Assembly (NCBI GenBank): GCA_040081465.1
Contig: JBEBGL010000001.1
Span: forward strand, 359,956-423,955
DNA: 64,000 bases
Reading direction: 5' to 3'
DNA from: UBA668 sp040081465
GTDB taxonomy: Bacteria > Actinomycetota > Acidimicrobiia > Acidimicrobiales > Ilumatobacteraceae
Part shown: positions 1-8,639 of the stretch, piece after piece
Numbering within the stretch: the stretch's first letter is position 1
Layout of the letters: every line of letters starts with the position of its first letter
Notes under the pieces: model-generated
What the model saw: the letters and a program-made list of their open reading frames with translations, nothing else
Database searches by the model: none
Told to the model about the DNA's origin: nothing
Program-made: the position numbers and the translations under genes

Positions 1-463
1 TCGACAGCACAGCGACCACCGTCGCCGTGCGTCCACCAAGGCCGACGACCTGCACCGAGCGCACCACCGCCGTCTCAGCGCGCGGCCCGACCACCACTGC
101 GGCGTGGTGCGTGACTTGCGCGAGCAAGTTCGTGGTCTGGTGCAGCAGCTCCTCAAGGCGACCGTGCGCAGAATCGAAGAACGCACCGACCTGCTTGGAA
201 GCTTGCGAATCGAGCGGCCCTGGCGCGGCCAGGTGATCGACGAAAAAGCGGTATCCGCGATCGGTGGGGATGCGACCCGCCGACGTGTGCGGCTGAGCGA
301 GATAGCCCTCTTGTTCGAGCACGGCCATCTCGTTGCGCACGGTTGCGGAACTGACCTTTACGCCAGGCGCGTCGGCGATGTGCGTACTTCCGACCGGCGA
401 AGCAGTGGTGATGTACTCCTGCACCACCGCTCGCAGGATGGCGGTCTTACGTTCATCCAGCAT
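1..463 (-). CDS. hrcA: Heat-inducible transcription repressor HrcA (N-terminal part; rest lies left of the window)
   Basis: Reading leftwards from an ATG at 463, the frame stays open to the window edge and gives about 154 residues starting MLDERKTAILRAVVQEYI. This matches the HrcA winged-helix domain: a first helix, a VGST turn (TASPVGSTHIA), the recognition segment VSSATVRNEMAVLEQEGYL, and the hallmark PHTSAGRIPTDRGYRFFVD. HrcA is a cytosolic dimer that binds CIRCE elements and represses groE/dnaK-type heat-shock genes; GroEL helps it fold (family knowledge). A GGAG lies 5 nt before the ATG and is itself inside the CIRCE element at 463-489, so autoregulation is likely. In many actinobacteria dnaJ follows hrcA, which would lie outside this window. 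The C-terminal dimerisation domain is not visible. Confidence 0.95.
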   Translation of the reverse strand, partial: MLDERKTAILRAVVQEYITTASPVGSTHIADAPGVKVSSATVRNEMAVLEQEGYLAQPHTSAGRIPTDRGYRFFVDHLAAPGPLDSQASKQVGAFFDSAHGRLEELLHQTTNLLAQVTHHAAVVVGPRAETAVVRSVQVVGLGGRTATVVAVLS

Positions 464-489
464 TAGCACTCCAGACTACCGAGTGCTAG
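463..489. promoter_or_regulatory. CIRCE operator (HrcA binding site) overlapping the hrcA start codon
   Basis: TTAGCACTC (463-471), a 9-nt spacer, then GAGTGCTAG (481-489). This is the CIRCE consensus TTAGCACTC-N9-GAGTGCTAA with one mismatch in the last base. On the hrcA strand the arm next to the gene contains the GGAG Shine-Dalgarno (472-469) and runs into the ATG. The element also sits 26 bp upstream of the divergent phosphatase start, so it could affect both directions. Confidence 0.93.
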
Positions 490-515
490 CGAGTGCAAGG
501 CTTACCCTCAACCCC

Positions 516-1133
516 GTGACCAACCGCGTGACCAACGCTACGAAGCTGCCGGCGCTGATCCTGCTGGTACGCCACGGCGCGACCGAGTGGTCGGTGGCCG
601 GACGTCACACCGGTCGCACCGATCTGCCGCTCACCGACGCTGGCGAACAGCAGGCAATCGCGCTCACTCCCCTCTTGACGCGCATGCTCGCCGGTTTCGA
701 GCCGATGGTGTTCACCAGTCCGCTCGAACGTGCCGCACGCACAGCGGAACTCGCGTTGCCGGGATACGAGGCGGAACGCGTGCCCGCCATCCAGGAGTAC
801 GACTACGGCGATTACGAGGGGCTGACCAGTACGGAGATCCTCACGCGTGATCCGTCGTGGAATCTCTTCGAAGGCGGTTGCCCTGGTGGCGAAAGTGGGC
901 CGCAAGTAGCGACACGTTGCGACGAGTTCCGCGACGAGATCCTGCGAGTCGCCCCTGGACGCGCTGTCGTGGCATTCACTCACGGCCACCTCAGCCGAAT
1001 TCTCACCGCGCGTTTGCTGCATCTGCCGGCGAACACAGCCGGGTCACTCTGGAATGACACCGCCACCGTCGGCGTAATCGACGAGCATCGCGGGCGTTTG
1101 GTGATGGTCGGCTGGAACCTGCGGGCGAGTTGA
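516..1133 (+). CDS. Histidine phosphatase family protein (phosphoglycerate mutase-like)
   Basis: A 205-residue protein using a GTG start at 516; a second GTG at 528 is nearly as good, and starts further upstream would run through the CIRCE element. The N-terminus carries the RHG motif of the branch (LLVRHGATEWSVAGRHTGRT), where the histidine becomes phosphorylated. The second catalytic histidine is in VVAFTHGHLSRIL, and FTSPLERAARTAEL is the usual SPLxRAxxTA segment. Relatives act on small phosphorylated metabolites or sugar phosphates; the substrate cannot be read from sequence. The gene is divergent from hrcA, with CIRCE between them. Its last 90 bp overlap the convergent MFS gene. Confidence 0.85.
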   Translation: MTNRVTNATKLPALILLVRHGATEWSVAGRHTGRTDLPLTDAGEQQAIALTPLLTRMLAGFEPMVFTSPLERAARTAELALPGYEAERVPAIQEYDYGDYEGLTSTEILTRDPSWNLFEGGCPGGESGPQVATRCDEFRDEILRVAPGRAVVAFTHGHLSRILTARLLHLPANTAGSLWNDTATVGVIDEHRGRLVMVGWNLRAS

Positions 1134-2333
1134 TCGCCAGCGCAATGCGAAACCGATCGCAACAGCAACCAGTGTGAGAATGCTGCCGTAAGCCAAGCTC
1201 CACTCGGCGCCGACGTTGTCCGCGATCCAGCCCGTGACTGGCGCCCCAATCGGCGTAGTACCGAGAAACGCGACAGCACCAAGCGCGAGCAGTCGCCCGC
1301 GCATGTCGGGGGGAGCTTCCTGCTGCACGATGGCGTTCTGTCCAGCCACGAAAGCTGCGCCGCCAACCCCAACGGGAATCGCGATCGCGATGGCGGCCCA
1401 CTGATTGGGCGCCCAAGCAAGGGCGAGACCGCTCAGCCCGAGCACCGCGCCGTTGCCGAAGAACCACCACGTGGTGATGCGCGGACGCGCGGCGGTTATC
1501 AACGAACCGGTCATCGCACCGAAGCCAGTCGCGGCAAGCATGAAGCCGAAGAGTGGCTCACTGCCGAACCGCGCGACGGCAAGCTTGAGCAACGACACGG
1601 GATAGTTGAAGGCGAATGTTCCGACGACGGTGAACACAACGAACACGACCAATAGCCGTCGGTCGCGAGTGATGAAGCGCAATGCGTCGCGCACGGGGGT
1701 GCCGCCGCGAACGGCACGCGTCGCGGGGTGTAGGGCTGCGCGGTCCATCGCCAGTAACGGCCACAAGATCGCTGCGAAGGTCGCCGCGTTCATGATGAAC
1801 AACCACCCCGCGCCCAGTGGGCCTTTCAAGGCGGCGGCAATCGCGGGGCCAAAGATGCGCGACCCTGTCATCACTGCCGTGTTCAACGACAGGGCGTTCG
1901 TGATCTCTGACGGTTCGACGAGCTCGATCACGAATCCTCGACGCGCCGGATTGTCGAAGGAGTTGACCACGCCGAGTACGACCGCCATCGAATACAAGAT
2001 GGGCAGGTTCAAGGCGTCTAGCAAGTACAGCACTCCGACCGCGGCGGCTTGCGCGGCAAGCAAGCTCTGGGTAAGCAGTGTGATGCGACGCTTGTCGTGA
2101 CGGTCAGCAACGGCTCCTGCCCACACGCCGAGCAGCAGCATCGGAAGAAACTGGCAGAGAAAGCTGACGCCGACGCTGGTGGCGCTACCGGTGAGTTCGT
2201 AGACCACGAGCGACATTGCGGTCATCTGCATCCATGTACCGATGGTGCTGACTAGCAAGCCGATGAAGAACAGCCGAGCGTTGCGATGTCGCAACGAGCG
2301 AAACATCATCGACGGTGCTCGCTGTGACGCCAT
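1044..2333 (-). CDS. MFS transporter, EntS-like MFS_3 family
   Basis: A 429-residue integral membrane protein with about 12 hydrophobic segments. The start at 2333 is supported by AAAGGA five bases upstream (2339-2344 on the minus strand). Near residue 60-75 is the MFS loop motif, here GVWAGAVADRHDKRR, and a second segment VVNSFDNPARRGFVIELV is typical of the MFS_3/enterobactin-exporter branch. Such proteins export siderophores, macrolides or other small molecules by proton antiport (family knowledge). The substrate here is unknown and no biosynthetic cluster is adjacent. The C-terminal tail (about 30 residues) is encoded antisense to the end of the histidine phosphatase gene; if that tail is not conserved, the overlap may reflect a lost stop codon. 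Confidence 0.88.
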   Translation of the reverse strand: MASQRAPSMMFRSLRHRNARLFFIGLLVSTIGTWMQMTAMSLVVYELTGSATSVGVSFLCQFLPMLLLGVWAGAVADRHDKRRITLLTQSLLAAQAAAVGVLYLLDALNLPILYSMAVVLGVVNSFDNPARRGFVIELVEPSEITNALSLNTAVMTGSRIFGPAIAAALKGPLGAGWLFIMNAATFAAILWPLLAMDRAALHPATRAVRGGTPVRDALRFITRDRRLLVVFVVFTVVGTFAFNYPVSLLKLAVARFGSEPLFGFMLAATGFGAMTGSLITAARPRITTWWFFGNGAVLGLSGLALAWAPNQWAAIAIAIPVGVGGAAFVAGQNAIVQQEAPPDMRGRLLALGAVAFLGTTPIGAPVTGWIADNVGAEWSLAYGSILTLVAVAIGFALRWRSTRPQVPADHHQTPAMLVDYADGGGVIPE

Positions 2334-2338
2334 TGCAA

Positions 2339-2363
2339 TCCTTTCTACCCGCGGCGGCAAGGA
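2339..2363. promoter_or_regulatory. Back-to-back ribosome binding sites deciding two divergent starts
   Basis: On the minus strand AAAGGA (2344-2339) precedes the MFS ATG at 2333 by 5 nt. On the plus strand AAGGA (2359-2363) precedes GTG 2371 by 7 nt (or GTG 2368 by 4 nt). Together these argue against the longer possible starts of both genes, which would overlap each other. Confidence 0.55.
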
Positions 2364-2370
2364 TGGCGTG

Positions 2371-4113
2371 GTGTCCGCCGCAATTCACAGCGCCGAGCAA
2401 GCCCTCGATGGCTTGCGAGCGGCAGGAGTAACCGGCGGTTCACTGGTCGGGCTTGCGGTCGCCGGACGCGACTGGGCTGGCTTAGCCACGCCAAATAGTT
2501 CGTTCGCAGTCGAGAGCGCCGATGCGGCGCAGATCATCGCCACCGTCGATCGCGAGTTGCGACCACGGTGGGTGCTGTGGTCGAACGCCACGGCCTCCGA
2601 GTTGGTGCAAGGCGGCACGCGACTGGCGACATGCTGGGATCTCGCCGCAGTGCACTGCTTACTGGCAGGCGTTTGGCGCGCCGACCCAGTTCGCTTGTGG
2701 TCGGCGATGCGTGGGCTCGAACACGAAGGCGCTCCAGCACTCGGGCAACTCAACTTGCTCGGTGACAGCGGCGATGACGGCGGCGACCCGGAACATCCCG
2801 AAAGACCCGACGGATACTTACGGCCCGAGTGGGTGGCCGGTGGATGGGCCGAGTCTGCACAACGTGTGGCCACGTGGGCATCGGCCGCGCTTCAGGTCGC
2901 GACGTGGCAACAGCAGCAACTCGCCGCGCTGCCGGGCCTCGGCCACGCCGACGCCACCGCGCGCAGCGAGTCGGCGGCAGAACTGTTGTGCGCAGAACTC
3001 GCGGCCGATGGATTGCCAATCGACCGCGCCGCCGCCGAAACTCTGCTGCAGTCGATGATTGGCGCGCGACCCGCCAACGAGGCACACGCACAAGCCCTCC
3101 GCGAGGAACGCGATCGCGTTGTGCTGCAGCACCTGCCGACTGGCAGTGGTATCGACTTGCGCAGCCCAGCCGACGTTAAGTCGATGCTGCGCCGACTCGG
3201 CATCGATGTTCCCGACACGCGCGCCCGTCGACTAGAAGAGTTGCGAGATCCTCCCCCGGTTATCGCCGCACTGCTGCAGTGGCGCAAGGCCGAGCGCATC
3301 GCAACCACCTTCGGCTACGGGTGGCTCGACGCCAATGTCGGTGACGACGATCGACTGCGCGGCGAATGGTCGGGCAGCGATGGTGCCGCCGGACGCATGA
3401 CTGCCGGCGCGGGCCTGCACAACTTGCCAGTCGAGCTGCGGCCATTGGTCGTTGCCGAGCCTGAACACGTCTTCGTGCGAGCAGACCTCGGGCAGATCGA
3501 GCCGCGCGTGCTCGCGGCCGTGTCGGGGGACGAAGCGCTGCGCGCGGCCGCGCTCGATGACGATTTGTACGCACCGGTCGCCAAGCGATTGGCGGTCGAA
3601 CGTGCGGACGCGAAGATTGCTGTTCTGGCGGCGATGTACGGGCAGACCAGCGGGACTGCTGGCCAAGCACTGCGAGGAATGGAAACAGCCTTTCCAGTCG
3701 CGATCAAGTACCTCGCCGATGCCGCGCAGGCGGGTATCGAGGGCCGCGACCTTCGGACGTTCGGCGGCCGACTGATTCGGATGTGGCCAATTGGCGACGA
3801 CGCCGACTATCGCACCGTGGCTGCCGCGCGCGGCCGCTATGCGCGCAACGCGATGGTGCAGGGGGCTGCCGCGGAACTGTTCAAGGTGTGGGCGGTCACT
3901 GTGCGAGCACGAGGTGCCAGCATCGATGCGCGAATCGTGCTTTGTCTGCACGACGAGCTGCTACTGCACGTTCCGACGGCCAATGCAGACGCAGCAGTGA
4001 CCTTGCTACACGACTGCCTGGCCGAGGCTGCGCATCGCTGGCAACGCGGTGCGGGCGTTCGTTTCATCGCCGACGTTTCTGTCGTCCGCAGTTGGGCCGA
4101 CGCCAAGCCTTAG
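2371..4113 (+). CDS. Bifunctional 3'-5' exonuclease-type/DNA polymerase, family A (PolA-like)
   Basis: About 580 residues, from GTG 2371 behind an AAGGA. The C-terminal half carries the family A palm motifs: motif A-like VRADLGQIEPRVLAAVSGD, an O-helix-like RADAKIAVLAAMYGQTSG, FGGRLIRMW, RYARNAMVQGAAAELFKVW and the motif C equivalent HDELLLHVP. It lacks a 5'-3' exonuclease domain. The N-terminal region (WDLAAVHCLLAGVW) resembles the actinobacterial bifunctional 3'-5' exonuclease/DNA polymerase proteins, but I could not identify intact exonuclease acidic residues. It is therefore a second polymerase rather than the replicative Pol I; a repair role is inference. It is convergent with lepA, with only 8 bp between stops. 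Confidence 0.85.
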   Translation: MSAAIHSAEQALDGLRAAGVTGGSLVGLAVAGRDWAGLATPNSSFAVESADAAQIIATVDRELRPRWVLWSNATASELVQGGTRLATCWDLAAVHCLLAGVWRADPVRLWSAMRGLEHEGAPALGQLNLLGDSGDDGGDPEHPERPDGYLRPEWVAGGWAESAQRVATWASAALQVATWQQQQLAALPGLGHADATARSESAAELLCAELAADGLPIDRAAAETLLQSMIGARPANEAHAQALREERDRVVLQHLPTGSGIDLRSPADVKSMLRRLGIDVPDTRARRLEELRDPPPVIAALLQWRKAERIATTFGYGWLDANVGDDDRLRGEWSGSDGAAGRMTAGAGLHNLPVELRPLVVAEPEHVFVRADLGQIEPRVLAAVSGDEALRAAALDDDLYAPVAKRLAVERADAKIAVLAAMYGQTSGTAGQALRGMETAFPVAIKYLADAAQAGIEGRDLRTFGGRLIRMWPIGDDADYRTVAAARGRYARNAMVQGAAAELFKVWAVTVRARGASIDARIVLCLHDELLLHVPTANADAAVTLLHDCLAEAAHRWQRGAGVRFIADVSVVRSWADAKP

Positions 4114-4121
4114 TCGAGAAG

Positions 4122-5906
4122 TCAGTCGTCGAGCTTGAGTGCTGAAATGAAGACGTCGCCGGGAATCTCGACGCGACCGATCGACTTCATCTTCTTCTTG
4201 CCTTCCTTCTGCTTCTCGAGCAACTTGCGTTTGCGAGTGATGTCGCCGCCGTAGCACTTCGCCAGCACGTCTTTGCGCTTCGCCTTCACCGTCTCGCGGG
4301 CAATCACCTTGCCGCCGATCGCCGCCTGGATCGGAACGTCGAACATCTGCCGTGGAATCAGTTCCTTCAACTTCTCGCACATGCGCGCGCCGTAGGCGAA
4401 CGCCTTGTCGCGATGCACGATCGTGCTGAACGCGTCAGCAGGAATGCCGTTCAGCAGCAGATCGACCTTGGCCAAGTTGCTGCGCTGATAGCCGCTGAGT
4501 TCGTAATCGAGACTGGCGTAACCCTGTGTGCGGCTCTTCATCTGATCGAAGAAGTCGATGACCACCTCGGCTAGCGGAATCAGGTAATGCAACTCGACTC
4601 GTTCGGGCGACAGGTATTCCATCTTGCTCATCTCGCCGCGACGCGTCTGGCACAGGTCCATCAGCGTGCCCGTGTAGTCCTTGGGCGTGATGATGCTGAC
4701 GCGGAAGTACGGCTCTTCGATGAAGTTGATGCTCTGCGGCTGCGGCAAGTCGGCGGGGTTGTCGCACAACTCGATCTCGCCGTTCGTCTTGTGCACTCGA
4801 TACTCGACACTCGGCGCGGTCGCGATTAGCGCCAGGTTGAACTCGCGCTCGAGGCGTTCTTTCACGATCTCCATGTGCAGCAGGCCAAGGAAGCCGCAAC
4901 GAAACCCGAAGCCCAGCGCGCCGGACGATTCAGGCTCGTAGCTGATGCTCGCGTCGTTCAACTTCAGCTTCTCGATGCTCTCGCGCAGTAGCTCGAAGTC
5001 GTCGCCGTCGATCGGGAACAGACCGCAGAACACCATCGGCTTCGGATCGCGGTAACCATCAAGCGCTTCGGTGGCACCGTGGTGGAAGGTCGTCACTGTT
5101 TCACCGCTTCGGGCCTGGCCGACATCCTTGATGCCTGCGATGAGGTAGCCCACTTCGCCAGGCCCAAGCTCGGCCACTGGAGTCGGCGCAGGGCGGCGCG
5201 CGCCAACCTCTACAGCTTCCTGCGGCGTGCCCGCCTGCATGAACAGCAACTTCGAGTTACTGGTGAGGCGACCGTTCATCACGCGCACGCTGCTGACCAC
5301 GCCGCGGTATTGGTCGTACTGGCTGTCGAAGATCAGGGCTTGCAACGGTGCGTCGGCGTCGCCCTTCGGCGCAGGGATGCGCGCGCAAATGGCATCGAGC
5401 AGCTCTGGAATACCGTCGCCGGTCTTCGCCGAGATACGCAGGATGTCTTCTGCGCGAATACCCAGCACCGTTTCGATCTCCATCGCGTAGCGATCGGGGT
5501 CGGCGGCTGGAAGGTCGATCTTGTTCAGCACGGCGACAATTTCGAGGTCGTGCTCGAGCGCGAGATAGCAGTTGGCAAGCGTCTGCGCCTCGATGCCCTG
5601 CGCCGCGTCGACCACCAGCACCACGCCCTCGCAAGCGGCCAGGCTGCGGCTGACCTCGTAGCCGAAGTCGACGTGGCCAGGCGTGTCGATCAGGTGCAGC
5701 GTGAAACCCTTCCAATCGACCCGCACGTTCTGCGCCTTGATCGTGATGCCGCGCTCACGCTCGAGATCCATCGAGTCGAGGTACTGCGAGCGCATATCGC
5801 GCATCTCGACGGCACCGGTCAGTTCCAGGATGCGGTCGCTCAGCGTGCTCTTGCCGTGGTCGATGTGGGCAATGATCGAGAAGTTGCGGATGCGGTCGAG
5901 ATCCAT
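4122..5906 (-). CDS. lepA: Elongation factor 4 (LepA), ribosome back-translocating GTPase
   Basis: A 594-residue translational GTPase of normal LepA length. The N-terminus MDLDRIRNFSIIAHIDHGKS contains the G1 P-loop; DTPGHVDFGYEVSRSLAACEG is G3 and VLNKIDLPAADPDR is G4. The C-terminus has the LepA-specific domain (AKRKDVLAKCYGGDITRKRK, then LLEKQKEGKKKMKSIGRVEI). LepA acts on stalled or mis-translocated ribosomes in the cytoplasm, and also in subunit biogenesis (family knowledge). It is divergent from rpsT across about 95 bp, a common bacterial arrangement. All key motifs are intact. Confidence 0.98.
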   Translation of the reverse strand: MDLDRIRNFSIIAHIDHGKSTLSDRILELTGAVEMRDMRSQYLDSMDLERERGITIKAQNVRVDWKGFTLHLIDTPGHVDFGYEVSRSLAACEGVVLVVDAAQGIEAQTLANCYLALEHDLEIVAVLNKIDLPAADPDRYAMEIETVLGIRAEDILRISAKTGDGIPELLDAICARIPAPKGDADAPLQALIFDSQYDQYRGVVSSVRVMNGRLTSNSKLLFMQAGTPQEAVEVGARRPAPTPVAELGPGEVGYLIAGIKDVGQARSGETVTTFHHGATEALDGYRDPKPMVFCGLFPIDGDDFELLRESIEKLKLNDASISYEPESSGALGFGFRCGFLGLLHMEIVKERLEREFNLALIATAPSVEYRVHKTNGEIELCDNPADLPQPQSINFIEEPYFRVSIITPKDYTGTLMDLCQTRRGEMSKMEYLSPERVELHYLIPLAEVVIDFFDQMKSRTQGYASLDYELSGYQRSNLAKVDLLLNGIPADAFSTIVHRDKAFAYGARMCEKLKELIPRQMFDVPIQAAIGGKVIARETVKAKRKDVLAKCYGGDITRKRKLLEKQKEGKKKMKSIGRVEIPGDVFISALKLDD

Positions 5907-5935
5907 GGGCGGTCGCTAGATGCTATCGGCGGGCG

Positions 5936-5965
5936 TTGCCGTGGACCGTGGGTCACGGGTAGCCT
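5936..5965 (+). promoter_or_regulatory. Possible sigma-70 type promoter for rpsT
   Basis: TTGCCG (5936-5941) and TAGCCT (5960-5965) are separated by 18 bp, about 36 bp before the rpsT start. Only a weak match to TTGACA/TAnnnT; proposed from spacing and context alone. Confidence 0.3.
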
Positions 5966-5988
5966 TCCCAGGCCGATTTCCCGTGATC

Positions 5989-5994
5989 AGAAGG
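5989..5994 (+). promoter_or_regulatory. Ribosome binding site that fixes the rpsT start
   Basis: AGAAGG ends 7 nt before GTG 6002, but only 1 nt before the in-frame GTG at 5996. This places the S20 start at 6002, giving the family-typical N-terminus (M)ANIKSQ. Confidence 0.6.
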
Positions 5995-6001
5995 TGTGTC
6001 A

Positions 6002-6256
6002 GTGGCAAACATCAAGAGTCAGAAGAAGCGCATTCTCACCAACGCCAAGGCTGCCGAGCGCAACAAGGGCGTCAAGAGCGAGCTCAAGACCCGCGTCAAG
6101 AATGCAACGACTGCCGCCGGCACCGACCAGAGCGAAGAGGCATTGCGCCTAGCGGTGAAGCGCCTCGACATGGCCGCCGCCAAGAAGGTCATTCACAAGA
6201 ACCAGGCCGCTCGTCGCAAGAGCCGCCTGATGAAGAAGCTCAACGCCGCTGGTTAG
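6002..6256 (+). CDS. rpsT: 30S ribosomal protein S20
   Basis: An 84-residue, very basic protein starting (M)ANIKSQKKRILTNAKAAER, which is the canonical S20 N-terminus; LDMAAAKKVIHKNQAARRKS near the C-terminus is also typical. S20 binds 16S rRNA helices 9 and 44 early in small-subunit assembly. The GTG at 6002 is preferred over a GTG two codons earlier because of the AGAAGG spacing. It runs divergently from lepA and its last 17 bases overlap the end of holA on the other strand. Confidence 0.97.
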   Translation: MANIKSQKKRILTNAKAAERNKGVKSELKTRVKNATTAAGTDQSEEALRLAVKRLDMAAAKKVIHKNQAARRKSRLMKKLNAAG

Positions 6257-7214
6257 TTACCAGGCGCGATAGTCGCGCCACGAGCACTTCCATCACCAAC
6301 TCGTCGGGCCACTCTTTGGCACCACGCAGGTCGAGGTCGGCCTGGGCCAACAAACTGATTGCTCGGTTCACCTGTGCTGCGCCCATCTTGCGGTACTGAT
6401 CGAGCGCCTTCTTCGCCGGGAAGCCGGGCTTGATTCCCATCGCGGCCGCTGCTGAAGCTTCGTCGCGAGCGCCACTGCCGTCGAGCGACAACAACTTGAC
6501 GTAGTGCCCGTGCAAGATCGACATGACTTGCAGTGGATGACGATCGCCAGCGCCGATCATGCGGTGCAACGACCGAAGCGACTTCGTCGTGTCGCCCTGA
6601 TCGATCGCATCGGTGAGGTCCCACGGCGGGATGCCACCGGCCTCGCCCAGAAACGGTTCGATGTCGTTACTGCGCAGCAACGTGTCGCCGCCGAAAGTCG
6701 CGAGCAAGGTGTCGATCACGCCCTGCAAGCGGCCAGCGTCTTCACCCAACCAGCCCGACAACAGCTGCACGGCTTGCGCGTCGAGGCGCAAACCGGCGGC
6801 CGTGATCTGCTCTTCGAACCAGCCTGCACGTTCGCGCGCGCGCGTTGGTGGTGCCGTCTCGATCACCTTCGCCTTCGCTTGTTTCAACGCGTCGGTCAGC
6901 GCCTTCGGTAAACGACCGCCACCGCCGACCAACACGAGCTCGGTTGAAGGCAATGGATCCGAGAGGTACGCGACTAACGGCGCGATATCGCCGACGACGA
7001 AACGACCCATACCGCGCGCGACGACAACTCGCGTGTCGGTGAGAAATGGCGCCGTTTGAGCAGCGTCGACTACCGAGCGCAACTCGTATTCCTCGTCGTC
7101 GAAGTCGTCGACCATCAACGACCGATCGCCCTCGCCGACTAGCTCTTTGACGAGCTCGCTGATTGCCGACAGCAACAACGACTCGTCATCGCCTGTGATC
7201 AGGTGGACGGTCAT
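6240..7214 (-). CDS. holA: DNA polymerase III delta subunit (HolA)
   Basis: A 324-residue clamp-loader subunit starting MTVHLITGDDESLLLSAISE. The order is that of the family: an N-terminal AAA-like domain with a degenerate P-loop (HLITGDDESLL), then AELVLVG-type strand STELVLVGGGGRLPKALTDA, and a C-terminal helical collar domain (WDLTDAIDQGDTTKSLRSLH). Delta opens the beta clamp during loading. The ATG forms an ATGA overlap with the comEC stop, so the two are probably translated together; comEC-holA adjacency is common in bacteria. It is convergent with rpsT. Confidence 0.93.
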   Translation of the reverse strand: MTVHLITGDDESLLLSAISELVKELVGEGDRSLMVDDFDDEEYELRSVVDAAQTAPFLTDTRVVVARGMGRFVVGDIAPLVAYLSDPLPSTELVLVGGGGRLPKALTDALKQAKAKVIETAPPTRARERAGWFEEQITAAGLRLDAQAVQLLSGWLGEDAGRLQGVIDTLLATFGGDTLLRSNDIEPFLGEAGGIPPWDLTDAIDQGDTTKSLRSLHRMIGAGDRHPLQVMSILHGHYVKLLSLDGSGARDEASAAAAMGIKPGFPAKKALDQYRKMGAAQVNRAISLLAQADLDLRGAKEWPDELVMEVLVARLSRLVTNQRR

Positions 7215-8566
7215 GGTGACTTCAGATTGGCACACGCGCCACGTTGTGTCAGAAAGCGCCAGAACAACCAGGTCACGAGACCGAACAGCCAGCACGCCGC
7301 GCTCCACAGTGGCGCCGGCTCAACTGCGTAACCGACGCGCGCCACCAGTGCGACCCAGTGCGTCCCCCACTCGGCCGGCAGCATCACCAATGCCTTAAGT
7401 GCATTCGGCAGCCAGGCAGCGACGATGCCCGCGGGAAGTCCGTAGAGCATCACGAACCCAGCCACGGGCACTGCCAGCAGGTTGGCGGGAAGCGACACCA
7501 CGGGAAGACGGTGGAAGACCATCAAGCTCGGCAACGCGACGCCTAACTGCGCTCCGATCGTGATCGATAATGGCAGCCGCACCCATCGCGGTCCGGGCAA
7601 CCGGCTGCGGAACCACGGCCCAAGTACGCACACGCCCGCGGTCGCACCAACCGACAACCAGAAGGCAACCGACCAAACCAGCAATGGGTCCACCACGACG
7701 AGCGCGGTGACGGCCAACGACAAGAGTCGTACAGGCGATGCCTGCGCTCCGCGCACGTATGCCGTTGCAGCCAGCATCGCCATCACCCCTGCGCGTAGCA
7801 CCGACGGTTCGAAGCGCGTCAGCGCCATGAACCACGCCACCACAGCGACGGTCGCGGCCCAGCGCCACCACGGTCGTAGCCGACGTAACAACGGCAGCGC
7901 GGCCGCGAGAACGAACGCAACGTTCTGCCCTGAAACGGCGGTGAGGTGCGATAGCCCGGCGCCGCGGAACGTTTCGATCACCTCGACTCGTTGGCGCGCG
8001 TCGTCGCCGATGACGAGGCCCGCGAACAACGCCGCGTCGTCGTCGCCCATCGTCGACTCGGCGACTGTACGCAACGATCGCCGAACGCGGTTGCTCGCTC
8101 GGTTGAGTGCCGAACCATCAACGACGTCGGCCATCACTGTCGGCGTGAATCGACCGACGACATGTCGTACCGCCGCACGGCGGGCACCCGACGTCAACTC
8201 GCTGCGGTGGCCCTGCAGCCACACGTACTCGCCAGCCTGCGCGTCGATCATCTTTCGTCGCTGGCCGCCGTACAACCATGCGTCGAAACGCTCGCCCTCA
8301 ATCTCGACCGTCACACGCAGGCCTACGCCGAACGGTGCAGGGTCGCTGACCAGTTCGGCCCAGCCGCTGTACTCGCCGAGGTGACGAGGATGAGCGGCCT
8401 GCCATGCCTGCGTTCCCAACCAGCTGCCCAACATCGCGACCGCAACACAGAGCGCGACGGTCGGCGCGCTGCCGCGGCGCAACAGTGCGACGGGCACGCC
8501 GAGCAGCGCCCACCACGTGCCCAGCCAGACTCCTAAGACCAACACCGCAGCGACAATCACCACCAC
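7211..8566 (-). CDS. comEC: ComEC/Rec2-type DNA uptake channel, without beta-lactamase domain
   Basis: A 451-residue polytopic membrane protein. The competence domain signature is clear: GLVIGDDARQRVEVIETFRG, then GLSHLTAVSGQNVAFVLAAA, and a series of hydrophobic helices. An OB-like N-terminal part (residues about 50-140) precedes it. The metallo-beta-lactamase-like C-terminal domain found in many ComEC proteins is absent. The start is set at GTG 8566 because AGGGGAG (8574-8580) lies 7 nt upstream; an ATG at 8641 has no such site and would overlap the ATG of the divergent gene. ComEC forms the inner-membrane channel for single-stranded DNA during transformation. comEA is close by on the same strand (9150-9839). 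Confidence 0.9.
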   Translation of the reverse strand: MVVIVAAVLVLGVWLGTWWALLGVPVALLRRGSAPTVALCVAVAMLGSWLGTQAWQAAHPRHLGEYSGWAELVSDPAPFGVGLRVTVEIEGERFDAWLYGGQRRKMIDAQAGEYVWLQGHRSELTSGARRAAVRHVVGRFTPTVMADVVDGSALNRASNRVRRSLRTVAESTMGDDDAALFAGLVIGDDARQRVEVIETFRGAGLSHLTAVSGQNVAFVLAAALPLLRRLRPWWRWAATVAVVAWFMALTRFEPSVLRAGVMAMLAATAYVRGAQASPVRLLSLAVTALVVVDPLLVWSVAFWLSVGATAGVCVLGPWFRSRLPGPRWVRLPLSITIGAQLGVALPSLMVFHRLPVVSLPANLLAVPVAGFVMLYGLPAGIVAAWLPNALKALVMLPAEWGTHWVALVARVGYAVEPAPLWSAACWLFGLVTWLFWRFLTQRGACANLKSP

Positions 8567-8573
8567 GCTGTCG

Positions 8574-8580
8574 CTCCCCT
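8574..8580 (-). promoter_or_regulatory. Ribosome binding site supporting the shorter comEC start
   Basis: AGGGGAG on the minus strand, 7 nt before GTG 8566. It is the strongest Shine-Dalgarno-like sequence near the possible comEC starts. Confidence 0.55.
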
Positions 8581-8639
8581 GAGTCGACGCTGACGGATGA
8601 TGCGCGGTCTCAAGTCGCGTTAGCTCGTACGCTCGCGTC

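Noticed and set aside
2242..2367. Longer N-terminus for the DNA polymerase-like protein
   Set aside because: It would overlap the MFS gene's conserved first helix region on the other strand and lies upstream of the AAGGA site.
5079..6152. 357-codon frame on the plus strand over lepA
   Set aside because: Antisense to highly conserved LepA sequence and runs into rpsT in another frame; no recognisable motif.
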